From: Pseudomonas huaxiensis
GTDB lineage: Bacteria; Pseudomonadota; Gammaproteobacteria; Pseudomonadales; Pseudomonadaceae
Direction: 5' to 3'
NCBI RefSeq assembly: GCF_003231275.1
Contig: NZ_QKVL01000026.1
Coordinates: 31,629 to 95,628, forward strand
DNA length: 64,000 nt
In this document: in pieces, positions 16,723-24,994 of the stretch
How positions within the stretch are numbered: position 1 is the first letter of the stretch
How the letters are laid out: each line of letters begins with the position of its first letter
Translations under genes and position numbers: made by a program
The notes under the pieces: generated by a model
What the model saw: the letters and a program-made list of their open reading frames with translations, nothing else
What the model was told of the DNA's origin: nothing
The model's database searches: none

Positions 16723-16995
16723 AGCGCTCTCAAGACCGAGCGCCGCCCGCGCGGCGCATCGCGAGCAAGCTCGCTCCTACATTGGTTGCAACGTACCTAT
16801 GTCTGTCAGGCCATGGTTGATCGCCTTGTTTTTACATCGCGGTATCGAGTCGAATTCAACAGCCTCCCCGCGATTCATCGCCAAACGCCAAGAGCGGGCA
16901 ATACCTTTCTAACAGGCCATTGCGCGTTGCAACCAATGTAGGAGCGAGCTTGCTCGCGATGCGCCGCGCGGGCGGCGCTCGATCTTGAGAACGCT
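16723..16995. repeat. REPIN-like element with 71-bp inverted arms
   Basis: The left arm (16723-16793) and right arm (16925-16995) are reverse complements with two mismatches over 71 bp. Each contains the Pseudomonas REP core GCGAGCAAGCTCGCTCCTAC. The pairing continues imperfectly for another 15 or so bases outside the arms (CCGGAAATTTTCT versus CCGACAGTTTTTC). The 131-bp spacer has no open frame. The layout is that of a REPIN (two inverted REPs) with arms longer than usual. Confidence 0.85.
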
Positions 16996-17091
16996 GAAAA
17001 ACTGTCGGCTAGCGAATGCTCGCCGCTACCCGGCCTCCTGACTGGCGCCTCATGGGCTTCATACAGTCATGAGATGGTAGATACCTATGGC

Positions 17092-17119
17092 CATCGCTGG
17101 CAAGCCAGCGCCCACAAGG
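17092..17119. repeat. REP element downstream of hemH
   Basis: CATCGCTGGCAAGCCAGCGCCCACAAGG has the REP-type stem CGCTGGC-AA-GCCAGCG (17095-17110). It directly abuts the hemH stop codon and belongs to a different REP subtype from the arms at 16723-16995. Confidence 0.75.
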
Positions 17120-17120
17120 A

Positions 17121-18134
17121 TCAGGCCCGCTCGCACAGCGTAACCAGTGCCTGCACCCATTGCGGGTGATCGTTCAGACAAGGCACCAACTTCAACTCCT
17201 CCCCACCCGCCTCGATGAATTGCTCGCGACCGCGGTCGCCAATTTCTTCGAGGGTCTCGATACAGTCGGCAACGAACGCCGGGCACATCACCAGCAGCTT
17301 CTTCGCCCCGGCCTTGGCCAGTTCATCCAGCCGCGCTTCGGTGTAGGGCTCGATCCACTTCGCCTTGCCCAGCCGCGACTGGAAGGACACCGACCATTTG
17401 CCATCCGGCAGCCCCATCTTGCGCGCGAAAGCCTGGGCCGTCCGCAAGCACTGGCCGCGATAACAGACGGCGAGCATTTCCGCAGAAGCCTCACGGCAGC
17501 AGTCGGCGTCCTGGAAGTTATGCGTTCCGGTCGGGTCGAGCTTCTTCAGGTGCCGCTCCGGCAGCCCGTGGAAACTCAGCAGCAGGTGATCGAAATCCTG
17601 CTCCAGATAAGGCTTGGCGCTCGCCACCAGCGCATCGATGTACTCGGGCTGGTCATAGAACGGCTTCAACACCGTCATCTGCAACGGCAGTCTCTGCTCG
17701 GCGATCACCTCATTCGCCTGGGCGATCACGGTGGTCACGGTACTGTCGGCGAACTGCGGATACAGGGGCGCGAGGGTTACCTTGCGCACACCTTGGGCGG
17801 CCAGTTTCTTCAACACCGAGGGCAGCGACGGCTCGCCATAGCGCATGGCGATTTCCACCGGTCCGTGGGTCCAGTGCGGCGCCACGGCCTGTTGCAGGCG
17901 ACGGGTCAGCACCACCAGCGGCGAGCCCTCGTCCCACCAGATCGACGCGTAGGCATGGGCGGACTGTTCCGGGCGCTTGATCAGGATCAGCGACACCAGC
18001 AAACGCCGCACCGGCCACGGCAAGTCGATGACGTAAGGGTCCATCAGGAACTGATTGAGGTAACGGCGCACATCAGCGACGGAGGTGGACGCCGGCGAAC
18101 CCAGGTTGACCAGCAGCAAAGCATGATCGGTCAT
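17121..18134 (-). CDS. hemH: ferrochelatase
   Basis: A 337-residue enzyme inserting Fe2+ into protoporphyrin IX at the last step of haem synthesis. The start reads MTDHALLLVNLGSPAS, the family's LVNLG opening. LLSFHGLPERHLKK holds the metal-site histidine, and SFQSRLGKAKWIEPYTE the substrate-site glutamate region. Length fits the family. It lies 12 bp downstream of the SDR-type epimerase gene on the same strand and probably shares its transcript. Confidence 0.96.
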   Translation of the reverse strand: MTDHALLLVNLGSPASTSVADVRRYLNQFLMDPYVIDLPWPVRRLLVSLILIKRPEQSAHAYASIWWDEGSPLVVLTRRLQQAVAPHWTHGPVEIAMRYGEPSLPSVLKKLAAQGVRKVTLAPLYPQFADSTVTTVIAQANEVIAEQRLPLQMTVLKPFYDQPEYIDALVASAKPYLEQDFDHLLLSFHGLPERHLKKLDPTGTHNFQDADCCREASAEMLAVCYRGQCLRTAQAFARKMGLPDGKWSVSFQSRLGKAKWIEPYTEARLDELAKAGAKKLLVMCPAFVADCIETLEEIGDRGREQFIEAGGEELKLVPCLNDHPQWVQALVTLCERA

Positions 18135-18146
18135 GCAACATCCTTT

Positions 18147-19049
18147 TCAGAGGCGGGGGGACAACTCGTCCAGCGCCGATTGCACATCGTTGAAACGGAA
18201 GGTGAAGCCGGCCGCCAGCGCACGCACCGGGCGCGCGCGCTGACCACCGAGGAGCAACGTCGACAACTCGCCAAGCCCCGCCTTCAACACCAGCGCGGGT
18301 AACGGCATGAACGCCGGCCGGTGCAGCGTGCGACCCAGGCGCCGGGCGAACTCGCGGTTGCGGACAGGCTCCGGAGCGCAGGCATTATAAGGACCGCTGG
18401 CATCGTTGCGCTGCAAGAGAAAATCAATCAGGGCGATTTCGTCCTGGATATGAATCCACGGCATCCACTGCCGGCCATCGCCGATCGGCCCGCCCAGCCC
18501 GAGTTTGAAGGGCAGCCGCAGGCGCGACAAAAAGCCGCCCTCGCTGGCCAGGACCAACCCGGTGCGAAGCAGCACGACACGGATGCCGAGGGCTTCGGCG
18601 CGCTGCGCGGTTTCTTCCCAGGCGATACACAACTGGCTGGCGAAGTCTTCCTTGACCGGGCGCGAAGACTCGGTCAATTCACGTTCGCCGCCGTCGCCAT
18701 ACCAGCCCACCGCGGAGCCGGAGATCATCACGGCCGGGCGCTGTTCACGACGCTCGAGCCAGGCCAGCAGGTGTTCGGTCAGGGTGATCCGGCTGCCCCA
18801 TAACTGCGCCCGCCGCGACACGGTCCAGGGTCGATCGGCAATCGGCGCACCGGCCAGGTTGATGACCGCATCCAGCGGCCCGTCGCCGTAAGCCTCCAGC
18901 TCGCTGATGCCGCGAACGCCGGCACCGCAAAGCTGGCCAACCTGATCGGCACGGCGGCTCCAGACCGTCAGTCGATGACCCTGGTCGAGCCAGTGGCGAC
19001 ACAGTTGCTGTCCAATCAGGCCGGTACCACCGGTCAGCAATATATTCAT
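18147..19049 (-). CDS. TIGR01777 family SDR epimerase (YfcH/SDR39U1-like)
   Basis: A 300-residue NAD(P)-binding protein with the extended-SDR dinucleotide motif TGGTGLIGQQL at residues 6-16, a SGSAVGWYGDGG active-site stretch (Tyr in the WYG), and the C-terminal DUF1731-type tail ending in an amphipathic stretch. The reaction is not known for the family. It is the PA4656 counterpart, divergent from the light-linked flavoprotein gene, so its promoter region may be influenced by the TTGTACA boxes at 19162-19217. Confidence 0.88.
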   Translation of the reverse strand: MNILLTGGTGLIGQQLCRHWLDQGHRLTVWSRRADQVGQLCGAGVRGISELEAYGDGPLDAVINLAGAPIADRPWTVSRRAQLWGSRITLTEHLLAWLERREQRPAVMISGSAVGWYGDGGERELTESSRPVKEDFASQLCIAWEETAQRAEALGIRVVLLRTGLVLASEGGFLSRLRLPFKLGLGGPIGDGRQWMPWIHIQDEIALIDFLLQRNDASGPYNACAPEPVRNREFARRLGRTLHRPAFMPLPALVLKAGLGELSTLLLGGQRARPVRALAAGFTFRFNDVQSALDELSPRL

Positions 19050-19161
19050 GGCCGTGTCCTCATGATGGCGCTCGCTGGTCTACTTTTAAAAGCAAGGCAC
19101 TTTTTTGACCGTTCACTCTGGGATAAACATAGGCCAACCTGTTGCAACGAGCCGATCGATC

Positions 19162-19217
19162 TTATACAAAACCCTGGAGTTGTACAGGTTTGTCCGACAG
19201 CGTGGCTGTCTGTACCT
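19162..19217 (+). promoter_or_regulatory. candidate LitR/CarH-type operator before the flavoprotein gene
   Basis: Three related boxes are visible: TTATACAA (19162-19169), TTGTACAG (19180-19187) and CTGTACCT (19210-19217). Their spacings are 18 and 30 bp. The central GTTGTACAGGTTT sequence recurs at the second promoter (20297-20309). This supports control by the MerR regulator encoded at 21285. A -35/-10 pair is less certain; TTGTCC at 19190 with TACCTA at 19213 is possible. Confidence 0.6.
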
Positions 19218-19242
19218 ACTAGAAGGTTCAAAGAGGCCCATC

Positions 19243-20229
19243 ATGACCGTACCTATCGCCATCATCGGTGCCGGCATTGCCGGACTCTCTGCCGCCCAGG
19301 CCTTGCAGAAGGAAGGACTCACCGTCCACCTGTTCGACAAGGGGCACGGCAGCGGTGGACGTATGGCCAGCAAGCGCAGCGAAGCCGGGGCTCTGGACCT
19401 CGGTGCGCAATATTTCACCGCCCGCGACCGCCGCTTCGTCGAGCAGATCCAGCACTGGCAGGCCAAGGGCTGGGTCGCGGAGTGGAAGCCGCAACTCTAT
19501 AACTACCGCGACGGCCAGTTGAGCCCTTCGCCGGACGAACAGATCCGCTGGGTCGGCACGCCACGCATGAGCGCCATCACCCGCGGCCTGCTCAAGGACG
19601 TCACGGTGAACTTCAGTTGCCGCATCAGTGAAGTCTTCCGCGGCAAACAGTACTGGCACCTGCAGGACACCGAAGGCTGCAGCCACGGCCCGTTCAGCAA
19701 GGTCATCGTCGCCGTGCCGGCACCGCAGGCCGCGGCCTTGCTGGCCGCCACGCCGAAACTCGCTGCAGCCGCGGCCGGCGTGCAGATGGAGCCGACCTGG
19801 GCCATCGCCCTGGGCTTCGACACCCCGCTGGCCACGCCCATGCAGGGCTGCTTCGTGCAGGACTGCGCCCTCGACTGGCTGGCCCGCAACCGCAGCAAGC
19901 CGGGGCGCGAGGAGCGCCTGGACACCTGGGTCCTGCACGCCACCTCGGCCTGGAGCAAACAGCACATCGACCTGCAAAAAGAAGCAGTGATCGAACAGTT
20001 GCTGGGCGATTTCGCCGAGCTGGTCGGCTGTGCAGTACCGGCGCCGAGCTTCACCCTGGCGCACCGCTGGCTCTACGCACGCCCCGCCAGCAACCATGAG
20101 TGGGGCGCACTCGCCGACGCCGACCTGGGCCTGTATGCCTGCGGTGACTGGTGCCTGTCGGGCCGGGTCGAAGGCGCCTGGCTCAGTGGCCAGGAAGCTG
20201 CCCGCCGCCTGATCGAACACCTGGAATAA
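19243..20229 (+). CDS. FAD-dependent oxidoreductase (renalase-like)
   Basis: A 328-residue flavoprotein with the N-terminal dinucleotide motif IAIIGAGIAGLSAA followed by GRMASKR, typical of the NAD(P)/FAD amine-oxidase-like group that includes renalase. A later CGDWCLSGRVEGAW stretch matches the FAD-binding C-terminus. AGAGG is six bases before the ATG at 19243; a longer frame is open but unsupported. It is the first gene of the photolyase group, and its promoter carries TTGTACA boxes. The substrate is unknown. Confidence 0.85.
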   Translation: MTVPIAIIGAGIAGLSAAQALQKEGLTVHLFDKGHGSGGRMASKRSEAGALDLGAQYFTARDRRFVEQIQHWQAKGWVAEWKPQLYNYRDGQLSPSPDEQIRWVGTPRMSAITRGLLKDVTVNFSCRISEVFRGKQYWHLQDTEGCSHGPFSKVIVAVPAPQAAALLAATPKLAAAAAGVQMEPTWAIALGFDTPLATPMQGCFVQDCALDWLARNRSKPGREERLDTWVLHATSAWSKQHIDLQKEAVIEQLLGDFAELVGCAVPAPSFTLAHRWLYARPASNHEWGALADADLGLYACGDWCLSGRVEGAWLSGQEAARRLIEHLE

Positions 20230-20261
20230 TCCCAGCGGGCAAGGCGTCCTCTACAGAAATA

Positions 20262-20323
20262 TTGACTTGTACAACTTCCGGCTTATGCTGAGCAAAGTTG
20301 TACAGGTTTTTATCTTTGTACAA
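20262..20323 (+). promoter_or_regulatory. promoter with three TTGTACA boxes
   Basis: TTGACT (20262-20267), a 16-bp spacer and TATGCT (20284-20289) form a good sigma70 promoter. Boxes are TTGTACAA (20267-20274, inside the spacer), TTGTACAG (20298-20305) and TTGTACAA (20316-20323), spaced 31 and 18 bp. The last two lie at and beyond the expected transcription start, as for a repressor. AAAGG and the ATG of the downstream gene follow at once. Confidence 0.8.
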
Positions 20324-20338
20324 GAAAGGTTGCCCAAC

Positions 20339-21295
20339 ATGCTCGCTACCAAGCCCAAAATCGCCCTCAGCGCCTGCCTCGCCGGTGAAGAAGTCCGCTT
20401 CAATGGCGGTCACAAGGAATCGCGCCTGTGCACTGAAGCACTGGCGGAGCATTTCGAGCTGGTGCCCGTCTGTCCCGAAGTGGCGATCGGCCTGGGCACG
20501 CCTCGTGCCGCGATCCACCTTGCCGGCGATCCCGCCCAGCCTCGCGCCGTCAACAGCCGCGACGACACCATCGATGTTTCCGATGCGCTGATCCAGTACG
20601 CCGACCAGATGGCCGTCGAGCTGGACGATATCTGCGGCTACATCTTCATGCAGAAATCGCCGTCCTGCGGACTGGAGCGCATCAAGGTCTACCAGGCCAA
20701 CGGCTACCCCGCACGCGAGCGCGCCAGCGGCCTGTACGCCGCGCGCTTCCGCGAGTTGCGCCCGGACCTGCCGCTGGAAGAAGAAGGCCGGCTGTGCGAC
20801 CCGGTGCTGCGGGAAAACTTCATCATCCGCGTGCTGGCCTATGCCGACTGGCAGCGCCTGTGCGCCGAGGGCCTGAGCCGCCACGCGCTGATCGCCTTCC
20901 ACTCCCGCTACAAGTACCAACTGATGGCGCACAACCCCGAGCAATACAAAGTGCTCGGCAAACTGCTGGGCAGCATGAGCCGCCAGGACGACCCGCAGCA
21001 GATCGGCCCGGCGTATTTCAGCCAGTTGATCGCCGCGTTGCGCCGCTGCGCCAACCGCGGCACCCACGGCAATGTGCTGATGCACCTGAGCGGTTACCTG
21101 CGGCGCTTCCTTGACGCCGGGGACAAGCAGGAAATCCGCCGCGTGATCGAGCAATACATGGCCGGAATCGTCCCGCTGGTGGTGCCGCTGACGCTGCTCA
21201 AGCATCACCTCAACCATCATCCCGACGCGTACTTGCTGAGCCAGGTCTACCTGCAGCCACACCCGGAAAACCTGAGCCTGCGCAATGCCATCTGA
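20339..21295 (+). CDS. DUF523-DUF1722 (YbbK-YbgA) fusion protein
   Basis: A 318-residue protein with an N-terminal DUF523 domain (SACLAGEEVRFNGG, and CPEVAIGLGTPR, with FMQKSPSCG in the middle) and a C-terminal DUF1722 domain rich in basic helices (YKYQLMAHNPEQYKVLG). The domain pair recurs beside photolyase genes in many proteobacteria, which suggests a role in the light or photodamage response, but no activity is established. The ATG at 20339 has AAAGG upstream. Its 3' end overlaps the MerR gene by 11 bp. Confidence 0.88.
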   Translation: MLATKPKIALSACLAGEEVRFNGGHKESRLCTEALAEHFELVPVCPEVAIGLGTPRAAIHLAGDPAQPRAVNSRDDTIDVSDALIQYADQMAVELDDICGYIFMQKSPSCGLERIKVYQANGYPARERASGLYAARFRELRPDLPLEEEGRLCDPVLRENFIIRVLAYADWQRLCAEGLSRHALIAFHSRYKYQLMAHNPEQYKVLGKLLGSMSRQDDPQQIGPAYFSQLIAALRRCANRGTHGNVLMHLSGYLRRFLDAGDKQEIRRVIEQYMAGIVPLVVPLTLLKHHLNHHPDAYLLSQVYLQPHPENLSLRNAI

Positions 21296-22184
21296 ACCGC
21301 TATTGCCCATTCGCGAAATCTCACGGCTGACCGGGGTCAACCCGGTCACCTTGCGCGCCTGGGAGCGGCGTTATGGCCTGGTGGTGCCGCAGCGCACCAG
21401 CAAGGGCCACCGGCTGTACAGCAGCGATCAGGTGGAACGGATTCGCAGCATTCTGTTCTGGCTCAACCGTGGTGTTGCAGTCAGTCAGGTGCTGCCGTTG
21501 CTCGACAGCGACAAGTCGCCCGAGCAGAGCATTCCCGGCGACGACTGGCAGGCGCTGCGCACCCACCTCACCGAGTGCATCGCCCACCTCGCCGAGCGCC
21601 AGCTCGACCAACAGTTCAACCAGGCCATGGCGCTCTACCCCGCCACCACCCTGTGCGAGCAACTGCTGCTGCCGTTGCTCGGTCATCTTGAAGCACGTTG
21701 GCAGACACACCCCACCGCTCGCCTCGAACAGGGCTTTTTCCACAGTTGGCTGCGCAGCAAGCTGGGGCTTCGGGTGTACCACAACAACCGCCAGTGCAAC
21801 GGTGCGCCGGCGATGCTGGTCAATGGCGGCGGCCTGCCGTTCGATCCGCAGTTGTGGCTGTGCGCCTGGCTGGTGAGTGACGCCGGCTGCCCGGTGGAAG
21901 TGTTCGACAGCACCCTGCCCGCCCGCGACCTGGCACTGGGCGTCGAGCAACTGGGGGCGAAGGCGGTGCTGGTCAGCATCAATACCGCCCAGGACAGTGA
22001 CCGACTGCAACGCACCCTCTCGCCGCTGAGCGTACCGAAACTCCTGTTCGGCGCTGCGGTCACTTTACACAAGCATGCGTTGCCGACAGATCCCGATTGG
22101 CACTTGCTCGACTCGCCTCTGGCGGCGTGCCGGTGCCTGCAAGACCTCAAGCCGCTTGTCACGGAAAAAAACGGACCCGAATAA
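21285..22184 (+). CDS. MerR-family regulator, LitR/CarH class without a clear B12 motif
   Basis: A 299-residue regulator. The N-terminal winged helix carries REISRLTGVNPVTLRAWERRYGL and RLYSSDQVERI, as in CarH/LitR. The C-terminal 220 residues retain a CarH-like helical and Rossmann-like size, but I do not see the D-x-H-x-x-G lower-axial-ligand motif; the matching stretch reads EVFDSTLPARDLALG. This fits class II LitR (P. putida PplR1-type), which acts with a photosensor rather than by binding cobalamin itself. It is translationally coupled to phrB (TAATG) and overlaps the upstream gene. It probably binds the TTGTACA boxes. Confidence 0.85.
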   Translation: MPSEPLLPIREISRLTGVNPVTLRAWERRYGLVVPQRTSKGHRLYSSDQVERIRSILFWLNRGVAVSQVLPLLDSDKSPEQSIPGDDWQALRTHLTECIAHLAERQLDQQFNQAMALYPATTLCEQLLLPLLGHLEARWQTHPTARLEQGFFHSWLRSKLGLRVYHNNRQCNGAPAMLVNGGGLPFDPQLWLCAWLVSDAGCPVEVFDSTLPARDLALGVEQLGAKAVLVSINTAQDSDRLQRTLSPLSVPKLLFGAAVTLHKHALPTDPDWHLLDSPLAACRCLQDLKPLVTEKNGPE

Positions 22185-23623
22185 TGCAATTGATCTGGCT
22201 GCGCAGCGACCTGCGCGTACATGACAACACCGCCCTGGCCACCGCTTGCGAGCGCGGCCCGTGCCTGGCGCTCTGGCTGGTCAGCCCGGCACAGTGGAAG
22301 CACCACGATGATGCCGCCTGCAAGGTGGACTTCTGGCTGCGCAATCTGGACGCACTGAAACAGGCGCTCGGCGAACTGAACATCCCGCTGCTGATTCGTG
22401 TTGCCGATGACTGGAAGGACGCACCCCGGGTGTTGCACGAGGTATGCCGGGAGTACGGCGCGCAGGATGTCCATGTCAACGAGGAATATGGGATCAACGA
22501 ACAGCAGCGTGATCGCGACGTAGGCGAATACCTGCTGCAGCACGGCATCGGCCTGCACAGTCACCTGGATCAGTTGCTGTTCAAACCGGGCACGGTGCTC
22601 ACTCGCCAGGGCGGTTACTTCAAGGTTTTCACCCAGTTCCGCAAGCTCTGTTATCAGCGCCTGCACCATGGCCTGCCCGCATTGCAGCCATTGCCGCGCA
22701 AGCAGGCGAAGACTAACGTCGCCAGTGACGATATCCCACGGCACATCGATGGTTTTCCCACCCCCGCAGCGTCGCTGCGCGAGCAGTGGCCGGCGGGTGA
22801 AGACCACGCCCGCGAGCGGCTGGCCCGCTTCGTTGAAGACGACATGGCGGACTACACCGAACAACGCGACCTGCCCGCCGTCGACGGCACCAGCCAACTG
22901 TCGCCGTACCTCGCTGCCGGAGTAATTTCCGTGCGCCAGTGCCTGCACACCGCGCTGGCCAACAACTACGGCGAATTCGAAAGCGGTAATCCCGGCGCCG
23001 TCACCTGGATCAACGAGTTGCTCTGGCGCGAGTTCTACAAGCATGTGCTCGTCGGCTATCCGCGTGTCTCTCGCCACCGCGCCTTCCGCCCGGCGACCGA
23101 AGCGGTGAAATGGCGCGACGCCCCCGAGGACCTCGCCGCCTGGCAGGAAGGCCGTACCGGCATCCCGATCGTCGATGCCGCCATGCGCCAATTGCTCGCC
23201 ACCGGCTGGATGCACAACCGTCTGCGCATGGTGGTAGCGATGTTCCTGAGCAAGAACCTGCTGATCGACTGGCGCAAGGGTGAAGAATTCTTCATGCGCC
23301 ATCTGATAGACGGTGACCTGGCCGCAAACAACGGTGGTTGGCAGTGGAGTGCGTCCACCGGCACCGATGCCGCGCCGTATTTCCGGGTGTTCAACCCCGT
23401 CAGCCAATCCGAGCGCTTCGACAGCAAGGGCCGCTTCCTGCGACACTGGTTGCCGGAGTTGAAGGCGCTGGACGATAAAGATATCCACAGCCCCGGCGGG
23501 TTGTTCGGCGTTCAAGGTTATCCACAGCCGATTGTCGATCTTGGCCCGAGTCGCCAGCGCGCCATCGACGCTTTCCGACAACTCCCCAACGACCACAGCA
23601 AAGAGCACGCCCTTGAATACTGA
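22184..23623 (+). CDS. phrB: class I CPD photolyase
   Basis: A 479-residue light-driven repair enzyme for cyclobutane pyrimidine dimers. It opens with IWLRSDLRVHDNTALATA (antenna-binding domain) and contains LLWREFYKHVL, GIPIVDAAMRQLLATGWMHN and GDLAANNGGWQWSASTGTD, the FAD-binding and DNA-contact core of class I photolyases. Its ATG overlaps the stop of the MerR gene (TAATG). Its last bases overlap the start of the SDR gene. PA4660 is the counterpart. Expression is expected to respond to light through the MerR regulator. Confidence 0.95.
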   Translation: MQLIWLRSDLRVHDNTALATACERGPCLALWLVSPAQWKHHDDAACKVDFWLRNLDALKQALGELNIPLLIRVADDWKDAPRVLHEVCREYGAQDVHVNEEYGINEQQRDRDVGEYLLQHGIGLHSHLDQLLFKPGTVLTRQGGYFKVFTQFRKLCYQRLHHGLPALQPLPRKQAKTNVASDDIPRHIDGFPTPAASLREQWPAGEDHARERLARFVEDDMADYTEQRDLPAVDGTSQLSPYLAAGVISVRQCLHTALANNYGEFESGNPGAVTWINELLWREFYKHVLVGYPRVSRHRAFRPATEAVKWRDAPEDLAAWQEGRTGIPIVDAAMRQLLATGWMHNRLRMVVAMFLSKNLLIDWRKGEEFFMRHLIDGDLAANNGGWQWSASTGTDAAPYFRVFNPVSQSERFDSKGRFLRHWLPELKALDDKDIHSPGGLFGVQGYPQPIVDLGPSRQRAIDAFRQLPNDHSKEHALEY

Positions 23624-24311
23624 GACACCAAAACGTATCTGGGTAACCGGCGCCAGCAACGGCCTGGGTCACGCATTGGCGACACAGTTGCTCATGCTCG
23701 GTCATCACGTGGCAATCAGCGGTCGTGCTCCGTTCGACCCACTTCCCGAGAACCTCGCCCGGCACTGCCTGGTGCTCGACGGTGACTTGAGCGATGCCGC
23801 GCAGGCTGAGTGCATGAGTCGGCGTATCCAGGATCGTTGGGGCGCGCTCGACACGCTGATCCTCAATGCCGGGACATGCGACTACCTCGACGCGAAATCC
23901 AGCGGCACAGAGATGTTCGAAGCACTGATCCAGAGCAACCTGTCCGCCAGCACTCACGGCCTGCAAAGCGCTCTGCCGCTGTTGCAGGCGGGGCAGTCGG
24001 CGCACGTCGTGGCCATCCTGAGCAGCATCACGGCACTCCAGCAACATGAAAGCAGCCAGTGGCCCTCGGCGCAGAACAGCCTGGGGCAATGGTTCAGCGA
24101 GGTTCGCAGCGTGCTTTCGCCCAAGGAAATCGACCTCACACTGGTCGCGCCGCAGAACCTGAAAAAGCCCGTCACCCTGGCCGTGGCACTGCCGCAGAAC
24201 TGGGACGCGCAAAGCGCCGCGCAAGCGATTATCCAGCGCTTGTCCCTGCGGATGCCTGAAATGGTTATGGAAGCGTTGTCGGTCAGCAGTCTGTGGCCGT
24301 TGCGGCGTTGA
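23616..24311 (+). CDS. short-chain dehydrogenase/reductase
   Basis: A 231-residue SDR with the nucleotide motif VTGASNGLGHALA near the N-terminus and LILNAGTCDY (NAG) later. The canonical Tyr-x-x-x-Lys is not obvious; the catalytic-region sequence reads SSITALQQHESSQWPSAQNSLGQW, so the catalytic Tyr-Lys pair appears lost. The start is uncertain: TTG at 23616, eight bases inside the phrB 3' end, is the best fit with AAAGAG upstream. It ends the photolyase operon. Confidence 0.7.
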   Translation, partial: NTETPKRIWVTGASNGLGHALATQLLMLGHHVAISGRAPFDPLPENLARHCLVLDGDLSDAAQAECMSRRIQDRWGALDTLILNAGTCDYLDAKSSGTEMFEALIQSNLSASTHGLQSALPLLQAGQSAHVVAILSSITALQQHESSQWPSAQNSLGQWFSEVRSVLSPKEIDLTLVAPQNLKKPVTLAVALPQNWDAQSAAQAIIQRLSLRMPEMVMEALSVSSLWPLRR

Positions 24312-24322
24312 CCGAAAATGAA

Positions 24323-24347
24323 ACCGGGGCCGCACTGCGGCCCCGGT
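24323..24347. terminator. GC hairpin between the SDR gene and pagL
   Basis: ACCGGGGCCGC (24323-24333) pairs with GCGGCCCCGGT (24337-24347) around a 3-nt loop. It separates convergent genes. Only weak T- or A-tracts flank it. Confidence 0.65.
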
Positions 24348-24359
24348 GTCGTGTAGCGG

Positions 24360-24878
24360 TCAGAGCGACATGCGGTAATGCAGGGCGAAACTCTCGGCGC
24401 CATCGTTCGGCTGGCTGAGGCCCGCGTTGGAATAGTGGATCGCCCGAATCCCCACTTCATGCCCCCCGGCGAAGCGCAGGCCGAAGCCGATGCGGTCTTC
24501 GAACTGGAAGGACGACCCGAGGTCGTTGCTTTCCAGCTCAGTGTGAGCAAACGCCGCCACCCCGATCCCGGCCTCGATATACGGTTTGACCGACTCGCCG
24601 GCGAACTCGTAAACAAATACCGGCGCGAACGACAGGCTGTGGTTGCTCGACGTCTTGTCGCCGTCCCAGTAGGTGTAGCCGCCGTCCCAGTAGCCGGTCA
24701 GGCGTCCGACGCTGGTCTGCCACCAACTGGTATCCCAGTTGGATTGCACGCCGATGCGGTAAGTCATGGTGGAGTCGCTGGTCTGGCCGACGGCGAACGT
24801 GACATCTGCGGCCTGTGCGGTGAAGGTATGCCCCAGGGTTGCGGCTGCAACCACAGCCAAGCAAAGCAGTTTCTTCAT
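24360..24878 (-). CDS. pagL: lipid A 3-O-deacylase PagL
   Basis: A 172-residue outer-membrane beta-barrel with a Sec signal peptide (cleavage near residue 23, after QA-A). The catalytic His-Ser pair is in RAIHYSNAGL, and the C-terminus ends in an aromatic-alternating strand with LHYRMSL. PagL removes the 3-position acyl chain of lipid A, softening recognition by the host and changing antibiotic tolerance. It corresponds to PA4661. It has its own promoter region, shared with nothing; murI ends just upstream on the same strand. Confidence 0.93.
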   Translation of the reverse strand: MKKLLCLAVVAAATLGHTFTAQAADVTFAVGQTSDSTMTYRIGVQSNWDTSWWQTSVGRLTGYWDGGYTYWDGDKTSSNHSLSFAPVFVYEFAGESVKPYIEAGIGVAAFAHTELESNDLGSSFQFEDRIGFGLRFAGGHEVGIRAIHYSNAGLSQPNDGAESFALHYRMSL

Positions 24879-24970
24879 GAGAAACGTCCTTTTAAATCCC
24901 GTTTATTGGTTTTTTTGTCTCATCAGACAACGTAGTAGAAATCGGCGCATGCAAAGGAGTTCAGTGAATT

Positions 24971-24994
24971 TCGACGTTTTTTTTCCTACGTCGA
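24971..24994 (-). terminator. hairpin directly after murI
   Basis: TCGACGT (24971-24977) pairs with ACGTCGA (24988-24994), abutting the murI stop. The T8 run lies in the loop, not after the stem, so a normal intrinsic terminator is doubtful. Confidence 0.35.

Larger units (their letters stand above)
16593..17120. other. gene-free gap between uraA and hemH
   Basis: No gene is supported in this gap. Apart from the large inverted repeat (16723-16995) and a REP at 17092-17119, nothing is recognised at 16593-16722 or 16996-17091. In PAO1 the cupE fimbrial genes sit between uraA and hemH; here they are absent. Confidence 0.6.

Noticed and set aside
16723..16995. The inverted repeat as a CRISPR array or insertion sequence
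   Set aside because: There are only two inverted arms, no direct repeat series, no spacers and no transposase frame inside.
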